From contig JAUSBR010000013.1 of assembly GCA_030651895.1 (NCBI GenBank), forward strand, positions 62,001 to 126,000: 64,000 nucleotides of DNA, written 5' to 3'. A program made the translations under genes and the position numbers. The DNA comes from Sideroxyarcus sp. GTDB taxonomy: Bacteria > Pseudomonadota > Gammaproteobacteria > Burkholderiales > Gallionellaceae. The number at the start of each line of letters is the position of its first letter. Position 1 is the stretch's first letter. Shown in pieces: positions 24,520 to 33,931 of this stretch. Below the pieces are notes generated by a model. That model saw only the letters and a program-made list of their open reading frames with translations. It had not been told where the DNA came from and searched no databases.

Positions 24520-26307
24520 TTGAAAAGCTCACACACGCGCAATTACTGGTTGCACCGCCTGCTGCCGTTCATGCAGTGGAAACATCTGGTGGATAAACAG
24601 TCCACCCGTGCCGACCTGATCGCCGGTATCACCGGCGCGTTGATCGTGTTGCCGCAGGGGGTGGCTTTTGCCACCATCGCCGGGATGCCGCCCGAATACG
24701 GCTTGTATGCGGCGATGGTGCCCGCGATCATCGCTGCCCTGTTCGGTTCGAGTTGGCATCTGGTGTCGGGGCCGACCACCGCCATCTCCATCGCTGTGTT
24801 CGCCGCCATGAGTCCGCTGGCCAATCCCGGTTCGCCAGAATTCATCAGCATGGTGCTCACACTGACCTTTCTGGTGGGACTGTTCCAGCTGATCCTGGGC
24901 CTCGCGCGCATGGGCGTGCTGGTCAACTTCATCTCGCACACCGTGGTGATCGGTTTCACCGCAGGCGCGGCACTGCTGATCGCGGCCAGCCAGGTGAAGA
25001 ATTTCTTCGGCATCGCCATCGAACGCGGCGCGCACTTCCATGTGGTGATCGAGCGCTTCATCGAGCAGTTCGGCAACATCAATCCCTGGGTCACGCTGGT
25101 CGGCGCCGTCACGCTGGCGTCGGGCATTCTGGCCAAGCTCTACATGCCCAAACTGCCGTACATGATCGTGGCGATGGTGGTCGGCAGCGTGGTTGCCTGG
25201 CTGCTCAATCTGGAGCTCGGTGTGGAGACCACGCTGATCACGACCGTGGGGGCCTTGCCCGCGCACCTGCCGCCGTTGTCGCTGCCGGACTTTTCCTATG
25301 CGACCATCCACAAGGTGCTGTTCCCTGCGCTGGTGGTCACCATGCTGGCGCTGACCGAAGCGGTCTCCATCTCGCGTTCCATCGCGGTGAGGTCGGAGCA
25401 GCGCATCGACGGCAACCAGGAGTTCATCGGTCAGGGCCTGTCCAACCTGGTTGGCAGTTTCTTTTCCAGCTATGCCTCCTGCGGCTCGTTCAATCGCAGC
25501 GGCGTGAACTACGCTGCCGGGGCGAAGACGCCGATGGCGACGGTGTATGCCTCAGGTTTCCTGGTCCTCGTTCTGCTGCTGGTCGCACCGCTCGCCTCCT
25601 ATCTGCCGACGGCGGCGATGGCAGGCATATTGTTCCTGGTCGCCTGGGGGTTGATCGATTTCCATCATATCGGCAGCATCGGCAAGACCAGCCGCTCCGA
25701 GACGGTGGTGCTGTGGGTGACCCTGCTGGGCACGCTGGTCGATCTGGAGAAGGGTATCTTCTTCGGCATCCTGCTCTCGCTCGCCATCTACCTGTTCCGT
25801 GTCTCGCGTCCGGGTATCGTGCCGGTGGTGCCGGCGAAGGAGGAGGGCGCATATCACTTCGTCGGCGCCGAAGACCATCCGCAATGTCCGCAACTGGCCA
25901 TGGTGCGTCTGAACGGTGCGATCTTCTTTGGTGCGGTGGACCATGTGCAGAGCAGCCTGCAGAAGATAGACGAGATCGAACCGCAGAAGAAATCCGTGCT
26001 GGTCATCGCGCGCGGTATCAGTTTTGTCGATGTGGCGGGTGCCGAGATGCTGGCACAGGAGGCGCGCCGCCGCCGCAAGATGGGCGGAGGGCTGTATTTC
26101 TATCGCTGCAAGGATGATATCTACAAGTTCCTGCGCAAGTCGGACAAGCTGGACGATATCGGGGAGGGCGGGTTCTTCCCGACCATGTCGAACTGGATCA
26201 AACCCATCTATTCCACGCTAGACCCCGAGATCTGCCGCAACTGCAAGGCGCGCATATTTTCGGAATGTCATGAGAGATTGCCGGACGGGGAGCCGCGGAC
26301 AGCATGA
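24520..26307 (+). CDS. SulP-family anion transporter with STAS domain (1)
   Basis: 595 residues. Sulfate-transporter core with about 12-14 helices (DLIAGITGALIVLPQGVAFATIAGMPPEYGLYAAMVPAIIAALFG; GSFFSSYASCGSFNRSGVNYAAGAKTP) and a C-terminal STAS domain (about 445-560). The last 30 residues carry CRNCKARIFSEC, a Cys motif commonly seen in this SulP subgroup. The start is TTG 24520, only 10 bp after soeC, with a weak ribosome site; the next ATG (24571) would cut the N-terminus. Its position after soeABC suggests movement of sulfate, possibly export of the product; direction is not deducible. Confidence 0.88.
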   Translation: MKSSHTRNYWLHRLLPFMQWKHLVDKQSTRADLIAGITGALIVLPQGVAFATIAGMPPEYGLYAAMVPAIIAALFGSSWHLVSGPTTAISIAVFAAMSPLANPGSPEFISMVLTLTFLVGLFQLILGLARMGVLVNFISHTVVIGFTAGAALLIAASQVKNFFGIAIERGAHFHVVIERFIEQFGNINPWVTLVGAVTLASGILAKLYMPKLPYMIVAMVVGSVVAWLLNLELGVETTLITTVGALPAHLPPLSLPDFSYATIHKVLFPALVVTMLALTEAVSISRSIAVRSEQRIDGNQEFIGQGLSNLVGSFFSSYASCGSFNRSGVNYAAGAKTPMATVYASGFLVLVLLLVAPLASYLPTAAMAGILFLVAWGLIDFHHIGSIGKTSRSETVVLWVTLLGTLVDLEKGIFFGILLSLAIYLFRVSRPGIVPVVPAKEEGAYHFVGAEDHPQCPQLAMVRLNGAIFFGAVDHVQSSLQKIDEIEPQKKSVLVIARGISFVDVAGAEMLAQEARRRRKMGGGLYFYRCKDDIYKFLRKSDKLDDIGEGGFFPTMSNWIKPIYSTLDPEICRNCKARIFSECHERLPDGEPRTA

Positions 26308-26375
26308 ATCAGCTGTAGCAAGGTGACTCTGCAGGGATTGCAAACATCAGCCAGAACAGATCGAGGATTTATACA

Positions 26376-28319
26376 ATGAGCAGCAAAGCCATCCAGACCA
26401 GAACCGTCATCGCCGCCGTCATCTTCGCGCTGGTCGGCGTATCCGCATTCATGTTCGCGCCCAGCCGCGAGATCGCCGTCGTCCTCAACCTGCTGTTGCT
26501 GACCGTGTATCTATTCGCTTTCGAGGTGGTCGGTGTCGATGTGGCGGCGGTCAGCATCATGGTGCTGCTGGGCCTGATCAGCCATTTCGGCAGCATGATC
26601 GATCTGCCCAAACCGCTGGTGCAGGGCAGGGAGCTCTTCAGCGGCTTTTCCGGCAATGCCGTGATCTCGATCATCGCGGTGATGATCGTCGGTGCGGGCC
26701 TGGACAAGACCGGCCTGATGAGCAAGGTGGCGAGCTTCATCATCCGGGTGGCGGGCAATACAGAGGCGCGCATCATCCCGGCGATCTCCAGCACGGTCGG
26801 TTTCATCTCCAGCTTCATGCAGAACGTCGGCGCCGCAGCGCTGTTCCTGCCGGTGGTCGGCCGCATCTCTGCGCGTACCGGCTTGCCGATGTCGCGCCTG
26901 CTGATGCCCATGGGTTTCTGCGCCATTCTCGGCGGCACCATCACCATGGTCGGTTCCAGCCCGCTGATTCTGCTCAACGACCTGATCCTGGCGTCGAACA
27001 AGGCGCTGCCGCCCGAGCAGCAGATGGAGACATGGTCGCTGTTCACCGTCACGCCTATCGGTCTGGCACTGCTGGCTTCCGGCATCGCCTATTTTGTCTT
27101 CGCCGGGCGCTATGTACTGCCGGGCAAGGCGAGCGAGGATGTCACCAGCGGTGCCAATGCAATGGATTATTTCCAGGAGCTCTATGGCCTCGACTATGCG
27201 GTGCGCGAAGTGGTGGTGCCGCCCGAGAGCCGGCTGGTCGGCAAGACACTCGATGACATCGAGCGGCCCTACCGTTTACGGATCATCGCCATCATGCGCG
27301 GCAATGACGATCTGCGCATCGATCCGGCGCGCGATGTCGAGATCGCTGCCGGCAGTGTGCTGGGGTTGCTCGGCGCGCCGGAAAGGTTGAACGAATTCGC
27401 TGCGGCCAAGGGGCTGCAACTGCGCGATGAAATGGAGACCTTCGCCGATCAGCTGTCGCCGGCCAAGGCGGGAATCGCCGAGATCGTCATTCCTCCCGGT
27501 TCCGAACTCATCGGCAAGAGTGCGCGCGATCTCTGGATGCGCAAGACCTATGGCATCTCGTTGACGGCATTGCATCGCGGCGGCAATACCCTGCGCGAAG
27601 GCGACGGCGTGCGCGATCTGCCGCTGCAGTCCGGCGATGCGCTGATCGTGCATACCGGCTGGGATGCGCTGGCGCATCTGGAAAAGGACAAGAACTTCGT
27701 TGTCGTCACCACCGAGTTCCCGCACGAGGAAATGCGCCCGCACAAAGTGAGCGCCGCACTCGCCTGCTTCGCCGTCGCGCTCGTGCTGATCCTGTTCACC
27801 GACACTCTGCTGTCGATCTCGCTGATGACCGGCGCCATCGGCATGATCCTGCTGCGCGTGCTCAGCATCGAAGAGGCCTACCGCGCGGTGAGCTGGAAAT
27901 CGGTGTTCCTGCTGGCCAGTCTGATTCCGCTCGGTCTCGCGGTCGAGACCAGCGGTACGGCGAAGTGGATCGCGGAACAGACGCTGTTGCTGCTGGGTGG
28001 CACGCCGATCTGGGTGATCCAGCTGGCCATCGCTATCCTGGCTACCTTCTTCACGCTGGTGATGTCGAATGTGGGCGCGACAGTGCTGCTGGTACCGTTG
28101 GCCGTGAACATCGCCATCGGCGCGGGTGCCGACCCGGCAGTGTTCGCGCTGACCGTGGCGCTGGCAACCTCGAACTCCTTCTTCCTGCCGACCCATCAGG
28201 TCAACGCGCTGTTGATGGGGCCGGGTGGTTACCGCGTGGCCGATTACATGCGGGCCGGCGGGATCATGACGATACTGTTCATCACTGTGCTCATGATCAT
28301 GCTGAACCTGATTTTTTGA
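26376..28319 (+). CDS. SLC13/DASS-type anion permease with two RCK_C (TrkA_C) domains
   Basis: 647 residues. Two membrane halves (about 8-240 and 460-647) of the ArsB/NhaD-DASS fold with paired hairpins (FISSFMQNVGAAALFLPVVG; TLVMSNVGATVLLVPLAVN). They flank two cytosolic RCK_C domains (about 270-350 and 365-450: REVVVPPESRLVGKTLDDI, AEIVIPPGSELIGKSARDLWMR). This layout is that of SAC1-like sodium/sulfate transporters. It lies 68 bp after the first SulP gene in a run of four anion carriers. The substrate is likely sulfate by context. Confidence 0.87.
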   Translation: MSSKAIQTRTVIAAVIFALVGVSAFMFAPSREIAVVLNLLLLTVYLFAFEVVGVDVAAVSIMVLLGLISHFGSMIDLPKPLVQGRELFSGFSGNAVISIIAVMIVGAGLDKTGLMSKVASFIIRVAGNTEARIIPAISSTVGFISSFMQNVGAAALFLPVVGRISARTGLPMSRLLMPMGFCAILGGTITMVGSSPLILLNDLILASNKALPPEQQMETWSLFTVTPIGLALLASGIAYFVFAGRYVLPGKASEDVTSGANAMDYFQELYGLDYAVREVVVPPESRLVGKTLDDIERPYRLRIIAIMRGNDDLRIDPARDVEIAAGSVLGLLGAPERLNEFAAAKGLQLRDEMETFADQLSPAKAGIAEIVIPPGSELIGKSARDLWMRKTYGISLTALHRGGNTLREGDGVRDLPLQSGDALIVHTGWDALAHLEKDKNFVVVTTEFPHEEMRPHKVSAALACFAVALVLILFTDTLLSISLMTGAIGMILLRVLSIEEAYRAVSWKSVFLLASLIPLGLAVETSGTAKWIAEQTLLLLGGTPIWVIQLAIAILATFFTLVMSNVGATVLLVPLAVNIAIGAGADPAVFALTVALATSNSFFLPTHQVNALLMGPGGYRVADYMRAGGIMTILFITVLMIMLNLIF

Positions 28320-28357
28320 CCGGCGCATGATTTCTGCAATTTGAAACCGGGGGCAGC

Positions 28358-30508
28358 ATGAATAGCCGTCTTGCACGCATCTTTCCATTTCTGTCCTGGT
28401 GGCCGCTGAACGGTGCCAACGTAAGAACCGACCTGATCGCGGGTATCACCGTCGCACTGGTGCTGATCCCGCAATCCATGGCTTACGCGCAACTGGCGGG
28501 ACTGCCCGCCTACTACGGCCTGTATGCTGCCTTTCTTCCCGGCATCATTGCCGCGATGTGGGGTTCGTCAGCCCAGCTTGCGACAGGCCCGGTTGCCGTT
28601 GCTTCGCTGCTGACGGCCTCCGCGCTGGCACCGCTCGCCGCCACCGGTTCCGAACAGTTTGTCGCGCTTGCCATCCTGCTGGCGCTGATGGTCGGCCTGA
28701 TCCAACTCGCGCTGGGCGTGTTCAAGCTTGGCGTGGTGGTGAACTTTTTGTCGCACCCGGTGATCGTCGGTTTCACCAACGCCGCCGCCATCATCATCGG
28801 CCTGTCCCAGCTCAACAAACTGTTCGGCGTGTCCATGGGGCGCAGCGAACATTTCATCAATGACATCTGGGGTGTCTTGCTGCAGATCGGCGAGACACAC
28901 TGGCCGACGCTGATCATGGGTGTCTCGGCCTTCGCCATCATGTGGGGATTGAAGAAGTTCGCGCCCAAGTTGCCCGGTGTCCTGATCGCGGTGGCCATTA
29001 CCACCATCGCCAGCTTCGCCATCGGCTTCGAGCACAACAGCAAGGGGCAGATCGAGGAGATCGCGGATGCCGAGGTCAAGACGCTGGCCAACGATTTTTC
29101 GCGTGGCGAGATCAGGATGGAGGAATTGAACGGTGTGCTCAGCGCCAAGACGGCCGAACTCAAGCTAATGCAGAAGTCGAAAGACGGCAGCGGGCAGCAT
29201 ATTGCGGCGCTGAGATACGAGACCGAACTGATCAAGCTGGAGATCGAACACCTGGAAGGGGAGAGCCGCAAGGCCGCGCGTTCATTGCGCAAATTCATCT
29301 TCGAACAGGTTCCGGCGACCGATACGCAACCGGCCAAACTGTATCTGACCGGGCAGGTGCCACAGGGAGAGCTGTCCGACGGTTATCGCTGGCGCATCAA
29401 GAAAGTGAGCAAGGGTGAGTTGAAGCTGGTCGGTGGCGGCGAAGTGGTCGGCAGTATTCCCTCCGGTCTGCCCGACATCGGTCTGCCCAAGATGAGCTGG
29501 GAGACCATGATGTCGCTGTTGTCCAGCGCGCTGGTGATCTCACTGGTCGGATTTATGGAAGCGATCTCCATCGCCAAGGCAATGGCGGCCAAGACCAGAC
29601 AACGCATCGACCCCAACCAGGAGTTGCTCGGGCAGGGTATCTCCAACATCGTCGGCAGTCTGAGTCAGTCGTTCCCGGTCAGCGGTTCGTTCTCGCGCTC
29701 TGCGGTGAACCTCAACGCGGGCGCAGTCACCGGCCTGTCCAACGTGTTCGCCGGACTGATCGTGCTGGTCACGCTGCTGTTCCTCACGCCGCTGCTGTAT
29801 CACCTGCCGCAGGCGGTGCTGGCGGCGGTGATCATGATGGCGGTGATCGGATTGGTCAATTTCAAGGCCATCGCGCATGCCTGGCATACGCACAAGCATG
29901 ACGGTGTTGCCGCTATCGTGACCTTTGTTGCCACGTTGGCCTTCGCGCCGCACTTGGACAACGGCATCATGATCGGCGCCGGTCTCGCGATCATCCTGTA
30001 TCTGTACCGCACCATGAAGCCGCGTGTCGCCATCCTCGGTCGCCATCCTGATGGTCACTTGCGCGACGTGAAGGTGCACAACCTGCCGGTGAGCGAGAAC
30101 ATCATCGCCATGCGCTACGACGGTTCGCTGTATTTCGCCAACGTGCCCTACTTCGAGGATACCGTGCTGGAAGCGGTGGCCAACAACCCGCAGGCTAGAT
30201 ACCTGCTGATCGTGAGTGACGGCATCAATCAGCTTGATGCTTCGGGTGAGGAAGTCATCCACCATCTGGTCGAGCGCCTGCGTGCCGGCGGCATCCGTGT
30301 GGTGTTCAGCGGGCTGAAGAAACAGGTGCTCGACGTGATGCGTCATTCCGGCCTGCTGAAATATATCGGCGAGGAGAGCTTCTTCATGGATGAAGAGAAG
30401 GCGCTGGAAGAGATCTATGCCGAAGTGATCAAAGTGAAGCCGGATGCCAAACGGCGTTTGCTGAAGCAGAGCATCGGCGACAACGATGGTGTCAGAACCT
30501 GGTTATAG
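28358..30508 (+). CDS. SulP-family anion transporter with a large internal insertion (2)
   Basis: 716 residues, about 150 longer than usual. The SulP core is recognisable on both sides (DLIAGITVALVLIPQSMAYAQLAGLPAYYGLYAAFLPG; SLSQSFPVSGSFSRSAVNLNAGA) with a C-terminal STAS domain (about 575-690). Residues about 226-378 form an insertion between the helix ending ITTIASFAIGF and VGSIPSGLPDIGLP. It is charged and helical (ELNGVLSAKTAELKLMQ, YETELIKLEIEHLEGE), probably a coiled-coil on one face of the membrane. GGGGG precedes the ATG. Third gene of the carrier series. Confidence 0.88.
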   Translation: MNSRLARIFPFLSWWPLNGANVRTDLIAGITVALVLIPQSMAYAQLAGLPAYYGLYAAFLPGIIAAMWGSSAQLATGPVAVASLLTASALAPLAATGSEQFVALAILLALMVGLIQLALGVFKLGVVVNFLSHPVIVGFTNAAAIIIGLSQLNKLFGVSMGRSEHFINDIWGVLLQIGETHWPTLIMGVSAFAIMWGLKKFAPKLPGVLIAVAITTIASFAIGFEHNSKGQIEEIADAEVKTLANDFSRGEIRMEELNGVLSAKTAELKLMQKSKDGSGQHIAALRYETELIKLEIEHLEGESRKAARSLRKFIFEQVPATDTQPAKLYLTGQVPQGELSDGYRWRIKKVSKGELKLVGGGEVVGSIPSGLPDIGLPKMSWETMMSLLSSALVISLVGFMEAISIAKAMAAKTRQRIDPNQELLGQGISNIVGSLSQSFPVSGSFSRSAVNLNAGAVTGLSNVFAGLIVLVTLLFLTPLLYHLPQAVLAAVIMMAVIGLVNFKAIAHAWHTHKHDGVAAIVTFVATLAFAPHLDNGIMIGAGLAIILYLYRTMKPRVAILGRHPDGHLRDVKVHNLPVSENIIAMRYDGSLYFANVPYFEDTVLEAVANNPQARYLLIVSDGINQLDASGEEVIHHLVERLRAGGIRVVFSGLKKQVLDVMRHSGLLKYIGEESFFMDEEKALEEIYAEVIKVKPDAKRRLLKQSIGDNDGVRTWL

Positions 30509-30536
30509 GAACGAATCTTTATTGGGGTTTTCGGGA

Positions 30537-32120
30537 ATGTCGCATTCGGTTCAAGGCAGCAAAGTAGTTCAAGGTTTTCGGGCAACGATAGGCAAGGATG
30601 CACTGGCGTCGGTAGTCGTCTTTCTGGTGGCGTTGCCGCTGTGCATGGGTGTGGCGATCGCTTCCGGTGTGTCGCCGATGGCGGGGTTGGTCACCGGCAT
30701 CGTTGGCGGGCTGGTGGTCGGCCTGATCGCGGGTTCGCCCTTGCAGGTCAGTGGCCCGGCGGCGGGCCTGACCGTGCTGGTGTGGCAACTGGTGCAGCAT
30801 CACGGCATCGAGATGCTGGGTGTAATCGTGCTGCTGGCCGGTCTGCTGCAACTGGCCGCCGGAGTGCTCAAGCTCGGGCAGTGGTTCCGTGCAGTGTCGC
30901 CCGCGGTCATCCACGGCATGCTGGCCGGTATCGGCGTGCTGATCCTCGCTTCGCAGTTTCACGTCATGCTCGACAACAAGCCGATCGGTTCCGGCATGGA
31001 TAACTTCGCCGGTATCGTGCCGGCGCTGATGGATACGTTCACTTCCGGCGGCAGCTCATTGCAGGCGTTCTTCATCGGTCTGCTGACCATCGCGATCATC
31101 GTGCTGTGGAGCATGTTTGCGCCGAAATGGCTGAAAGTGTTGCCGGGCCCGCTGGTGGCGGTGGTGGCGGCGGTGATCGTCTCTGTCGTGATGCAACTGA
31201 AGATCAAATACATTCCCGACCTGCTCGCCAACCCGGAAGACATCAACAACTTCTGGGCGGTAATCCAGTATCCGACACTGGAGAATCTGCGTCTTGCATT
31301 CAACAAGGAGATATTGATTGCCGCTGTCTCGGTTGCCTTCATCGCTAGCGCGGAAACGCTGCTGAGCGCGAGCGCGGTAGACCAACTGCACCAGGGGCCG
31401 CGCACCAAGTACGACAAGGAGCTGGTCGCGCAGGGCGTGGGCAATTCGATCTGCGGCGTGCTGGGTGCGCTGCCGATGACCGGCGTGATCGTGCGTTCCA
31501 CTGCCAATGTTGAGGCGGGCGGCAAGACGCGCGCTTCCGCTTTCCTGCATGGCGTCTGGCTGCTGCTCTTCGCGGCGGTGTTGCCGTTCACTTTGAGTTA
31601 CATCCCGGTTGCTAGCCTGGCGGCGGTACTGGTGTTCACCGGCTGGAAGCTGGCCTATCCCAAGGCGGTCCCCGATCTGCTCAAGTTCGGCAGGAGCGAG
31701 GTGGCGATCTATCTCATCACCATCGTCATGATCGTTGCCAGCAATCTGCTGGAGGGCGTGCTGATCGGTCTGGGCCTGTCGATACTCAAGCTGTTGCATG
31801 CGTTCTCGCACCTGGAGATCAAATGGGACGAAGATATCGTGCGCAACCGCGTTCAACTTCACCTGAAAGGTGCGGCCACACTGATCCGTCTGCCCCAACT
31901 AGCAGCTGCCCTCGAAGGGATACGCCCGGGTGCCGAAGTGCACGTCCACTTCGAACATCTGGATTACATCGACCATGCCTGTCTCGATCTGCTGACCAAT
32001 TGGGAGAAGCAGCACGAGGTCACCGGAGGTACACTGGTCATCGAATGGGAAGAGTTGTCGACGAAATATCATCAGCGTCGCGCTGGGGTGCGCAAGAATT
32101 TTGTGCGCGTCGTGACTTAG
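30537..32120 (+). CDS. SulP-family anion transporter, BicA-like subgroup (3)
   Basis: 527 residues from ATG 30537 (an upstream in-frame start at 30486 would overlap the previous gene and lacks a ribosome site). It has the shorter SulP type: GKDALASVVVFLVALPLCMGVAIASGVSPMAGLVTGIVGGLVVGLIAGSPLQVSGPAAGLTVLV. A reduced STAS-like end follows (VHVHFEHLDYIDHACLDLLTNWE). Members of this subgroup are often linked to carbonic anhydrases and considered bicarbonate carriers; here the neighbours are sulfate-type carriers, so the substrate is open. Last of four transporters after soeABC. Confidence 0.82.
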   Translation: MSHSVQGSKVVQGFRATIGKDALASVVVFLVALPLCMGVAIASGVSPMAGLVTGIVGGLVVGLIAGSPLQVSGPAAGLTVLVWQLVQHHGIEMLGVIVLLAGLLQLAAGVLKLGQWFRAVSPAVIHGMLAGIGVLILASQFHVMLDNKPIGSGMDNFAGIVPALMDTFTSGGSSLQAFFIGLLTIAIIVLWSMFAPKWLKVLPGPLVAVVAAVIVSVVMQLKIKYIPDLLANPEDINNFWAVIQYPTLENLRLAFNKEILIAAVSVAFIASAETLLSASAVDQLHQGPRTKYDKELVAQGVGNSICGVLGALPMTGVIVRSTANVEAGGKTRASAFLHGVWLLLFAAVLPFTLSYIPVASLAAVLVFTGWKLAYPKAVPDLLKFGRSEVAIYLITIVMIVASNLLEGVLIGLGLSILKLLHAFSHLEIKWDEDIVRNRVQLHLKGAATLIRLPQLAAALEGIRPGAEVHVHFEHLDYIDHACLDLLTNWEKQHEVTGGTLVIEWEELSTKYHQRRAGVRKNFVRVVT

Positions 32121-32221
32121 CGTTAATATGGCTGCGGCAGGCAACTTGCAGGCTACATGCGACTTCACGTGCCATCTCCTGAAGTTGAAAAATGACATAC
32201 TAATTCAGTCAAATAACCGCA

Positions 32222-32262
32222 TAACCCCTAAGGGCTATCTCATGTCCCCCCGTGCTGGTTAT
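32222..32262. promoter_or_regulatory. Tandem dyad site C upstream of soxYZ-1
   Basis: TAACCCCTAAGGGCTAT (32222-32238) and CCCCCCGTGCTGGTTAT (32246-32262), 24 bp apart, lie 70-110 bp upstream of the soxY start. The pattern and arrangement match those at 4692, 19687 and 46887. The rest of the 211-bp gap shows no gene. Confidence 0.65.
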
Positions 32263-32331
32263 GGACGCTGATGCAAGGCTGCTATCAAATCTGCTACTGG
32301 CTGATTCTATTAGCTATATTAGGAGATGTTA

Positions 32332-32814
32332 ATGCAGGAAAATGATCACAGCACGATAGATTCCAGTCGTCGCAAAGCTCTCAAAGCGGGTGTCGGCTTG
32401 GGCCTTTTCGGTATGTTTGCCACACTGGGACTGTTGCCGAAGTCGGCCTGGGCCGCAGTCGACCGCAAAGTCTTTGACGCAAAGTCGCTGAAGGAGGCTT
32501 TTCAGGCAATGGGCGGACTGGCGCCAGCGGACAGCAACCTCGTCATCCTCGATGTGCCCGAGACCGCCGAGAACGGAGCTATGGTGCCTGTCACGGTAGA
32601 GTCCAAATTCCCCCGCACCGAACAGATATCCATCCTGGTCGAGAAGAATCCGACCGCACTGGTTGAGAACCTGACGATAGCCGAAGGCACGGAAGGCTTC
32701 ATCACGACCCGTATCAAGATGGCACAGACCTCCACTGTCATCGCGCTGGTCAAGGCGGACGGAAAGTTCTACAAGGCGGTCAAGGAAGTCAAAGTCACCG
32801 CGGGAGGTTGCTGA
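32332..32814 (+). CDS. soxY: SoxY, thiosulfate carrier subunit (copy 1)
   Basis: 160 residues with a twin-arginine-type signal (SSRRKALKAGVGLGLFGMFATL, cleavage after AWA near 41). SoxY carries sulfur intermediates on a C-terminal cysteine in the periplasm. The protein ends TAGGC, so the carrier Cys160 is the very last residue; the usual GGCGG end lacks its last two glycines. The start is ATG 32332 because AGGAG (32321-32325) is 6 bp before it; ATG 32326 would touch the ribosome site. It overlaps soxZ by one base. Confidence 0.93.
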   Translation: MQENDHSTIDSSRRKALKAGVGLGLFGMFATLGLLPKSAWAAVDRKVFDAKSLKEAFQAMGGLAPADSNLVILDVPETAENGAMVPVTVESKFPRTEQISILVEKNPTALVENLTIAEGTEGFITTRIKMAQTSTVIALVKADGKFYKAVKEVKVTAGGC

Positions 32815-33125
32815 TGTCAGACCCGACTAAGATGAAAGCTGTCGCGGCCAATGGCGTGACCGAAGTGCGCGCACTGATGCAGCACGAGATGGAGACCGGT
32901 CGCCGCAAGGACGAATCAGGCAAACTCGTACCGGCATGGTATATCACCGATTTCAAGGTGCAACATAACGGCAGAACGGTTCTGGAAGGCCAGTTCGGCA
33001 CTTCCGTATCCAAGAACCCGTTCCTGGTGTTCCGCTTCAAGGGCGGCAAGGCAGGCGACAAGCTCGCACTCTCCTGGACCGACAATCGCGGCGAAAAACG
33101 TAACGACGAGGTGGCTATCGGCTGA
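32814..33125 (+). CDS. soxZ: SoxZ, sulfur-carrier complex subunit (copy 1)
   Basis: 103 residues, the SoxZ partner that forms the heterodimer with SoxY in the periplasm (no own signal; exported with SoxY). Typical segments: VRALMQHEMETGRRKDESGKLVPAWYITDF and VSKNPFLVFRFKGGKAGDKLALSWTDNRGE. GGAGG lies 6 bp before the ATG, which overlaps the soxY stop. About half of its positions match the second SoxZ at 41437. Confidence 0.94.
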   Translation: MSDPTKMKAVAANGVTEVRALMQHEMETGRRKDESGKLVPAWYITDFKVQHNGRTVLEGQFGTSVSKNPFLVFRFKGGKAGDKLALSWTDNRGEKRNDEVAIG

Positions 33126-33223
33126 TAAGCTACCAAAATCCAGCCTGGACATGGTGCACATGGACAGGCCGCTACATCGTCAACTTAGAATCTAAAAAAA
33201 AATATATAGAGGAAAGGGAAGAG

Positions 33224-33865
33224 ATGGTCGAAGAAGCGCAGAAGGAGAAACAGGCACCCGCCAAGGAAAGCATCTGGAACAGGCTCAAGCGGCCTCCCAA
33301 ATGTTCGTTCATTTCCTTGCTCTTTGTGGGTATGGCATTAGGCATCATCATCTGGGGCGGTTTGAACATGGGTATGGAGTGGACAAACCGCTCCGAGTTC
33401 TGCACTTCCTGCCACGAGATGACCATTCCCTATGAGGAACTCAAACAGACGGTCCACTACAAGAATCGTAGCGGCACCACCGTCAACTGCTCGGACTGTC
33501 ACGTCGCCAGCAGCAAGACTCCCGTCGATTACATGTACAAGTCGCTGCAGAAACTGATTGCGGCGCGCGACATCATCGGCCATATCAGCGGCATCGTGGA
33601 CACCCCGGAGAAATTCGAGGCGCACCGTCTGGAGATGGCCAAGCGCGTGTGGGAGCGGATGGAGAGTCGTGATTCCAAGGAATGCCGCAACTGCCACAAC
33701 TTCGCCACCATGGATCCGGACAAGCAGAAGGCGCGTTCGCAGATCAAGCATGAGGAAGCGCAGGAAGACAAGATTACCTGTATCGAATGCCACAAGGGCA
33801 TCGCGCACAAGCCTGTCCATTCCCAGTTGGAACAAAAGGAAGAGGAAGCGCCAGCCGCAATCTGA
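33224..33865 (+). CDS. NapC/NrfH-type membrane tetraheme c-cytochrome
   Basis: 213 residues. One N-terminal membrane anchor (about 27-47, FISLLFVGMALGIIIWGG) and four CXXCH sites: CTSCH 60-64, CSDCH 89-93, CRNCH 154-158, CIECH 186-190. This is the NapC/NirT/NrfH family that exchanges electrons between quinol and periplasmic partners. Its neighbours (soxYZ, a two-site cytochrome, fccAB) suggest it passes electrons from sulfur compounds to quinone or the reverse. AGGAAAGGGAAGAG precedes the ATG. Confidence 0.93.
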   Translation: MVEEAQKEKQAPAKESIWNRLKRPPKCSFISLLFVGMALGIIIWGGLNMGMEWTNRSEFCTSCHEMTIPYEELKQTVHYKNRSGTTVNCSDCHVASSKTPVDYMYKSLQKLIAARDIIGHISGIVDTPEKFEAHRLEMAKRVWERMESRDSKECRNCHNFATMDPDKQKARSQIKHEEAQEDKITCIECHKGIAHKPVHSQLEQKEEEAPAAI

Positions 33866-33931
33866 AGCTGCATGGCGGGGCGGCTGCCATGCAGCTCCGC
33901 AGTCATTACAACGTACCTGGAGTCGATGAAG

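Noticed and set aside
30492-30508. TGTCAGAACCTGGTTAT as a ninth regulon site
   Set aside because: It ends like the dyads (GGTTAT), but it lies in the last codons of the second SulP gene, lacks the CCC half-site, and has no tandem partner.
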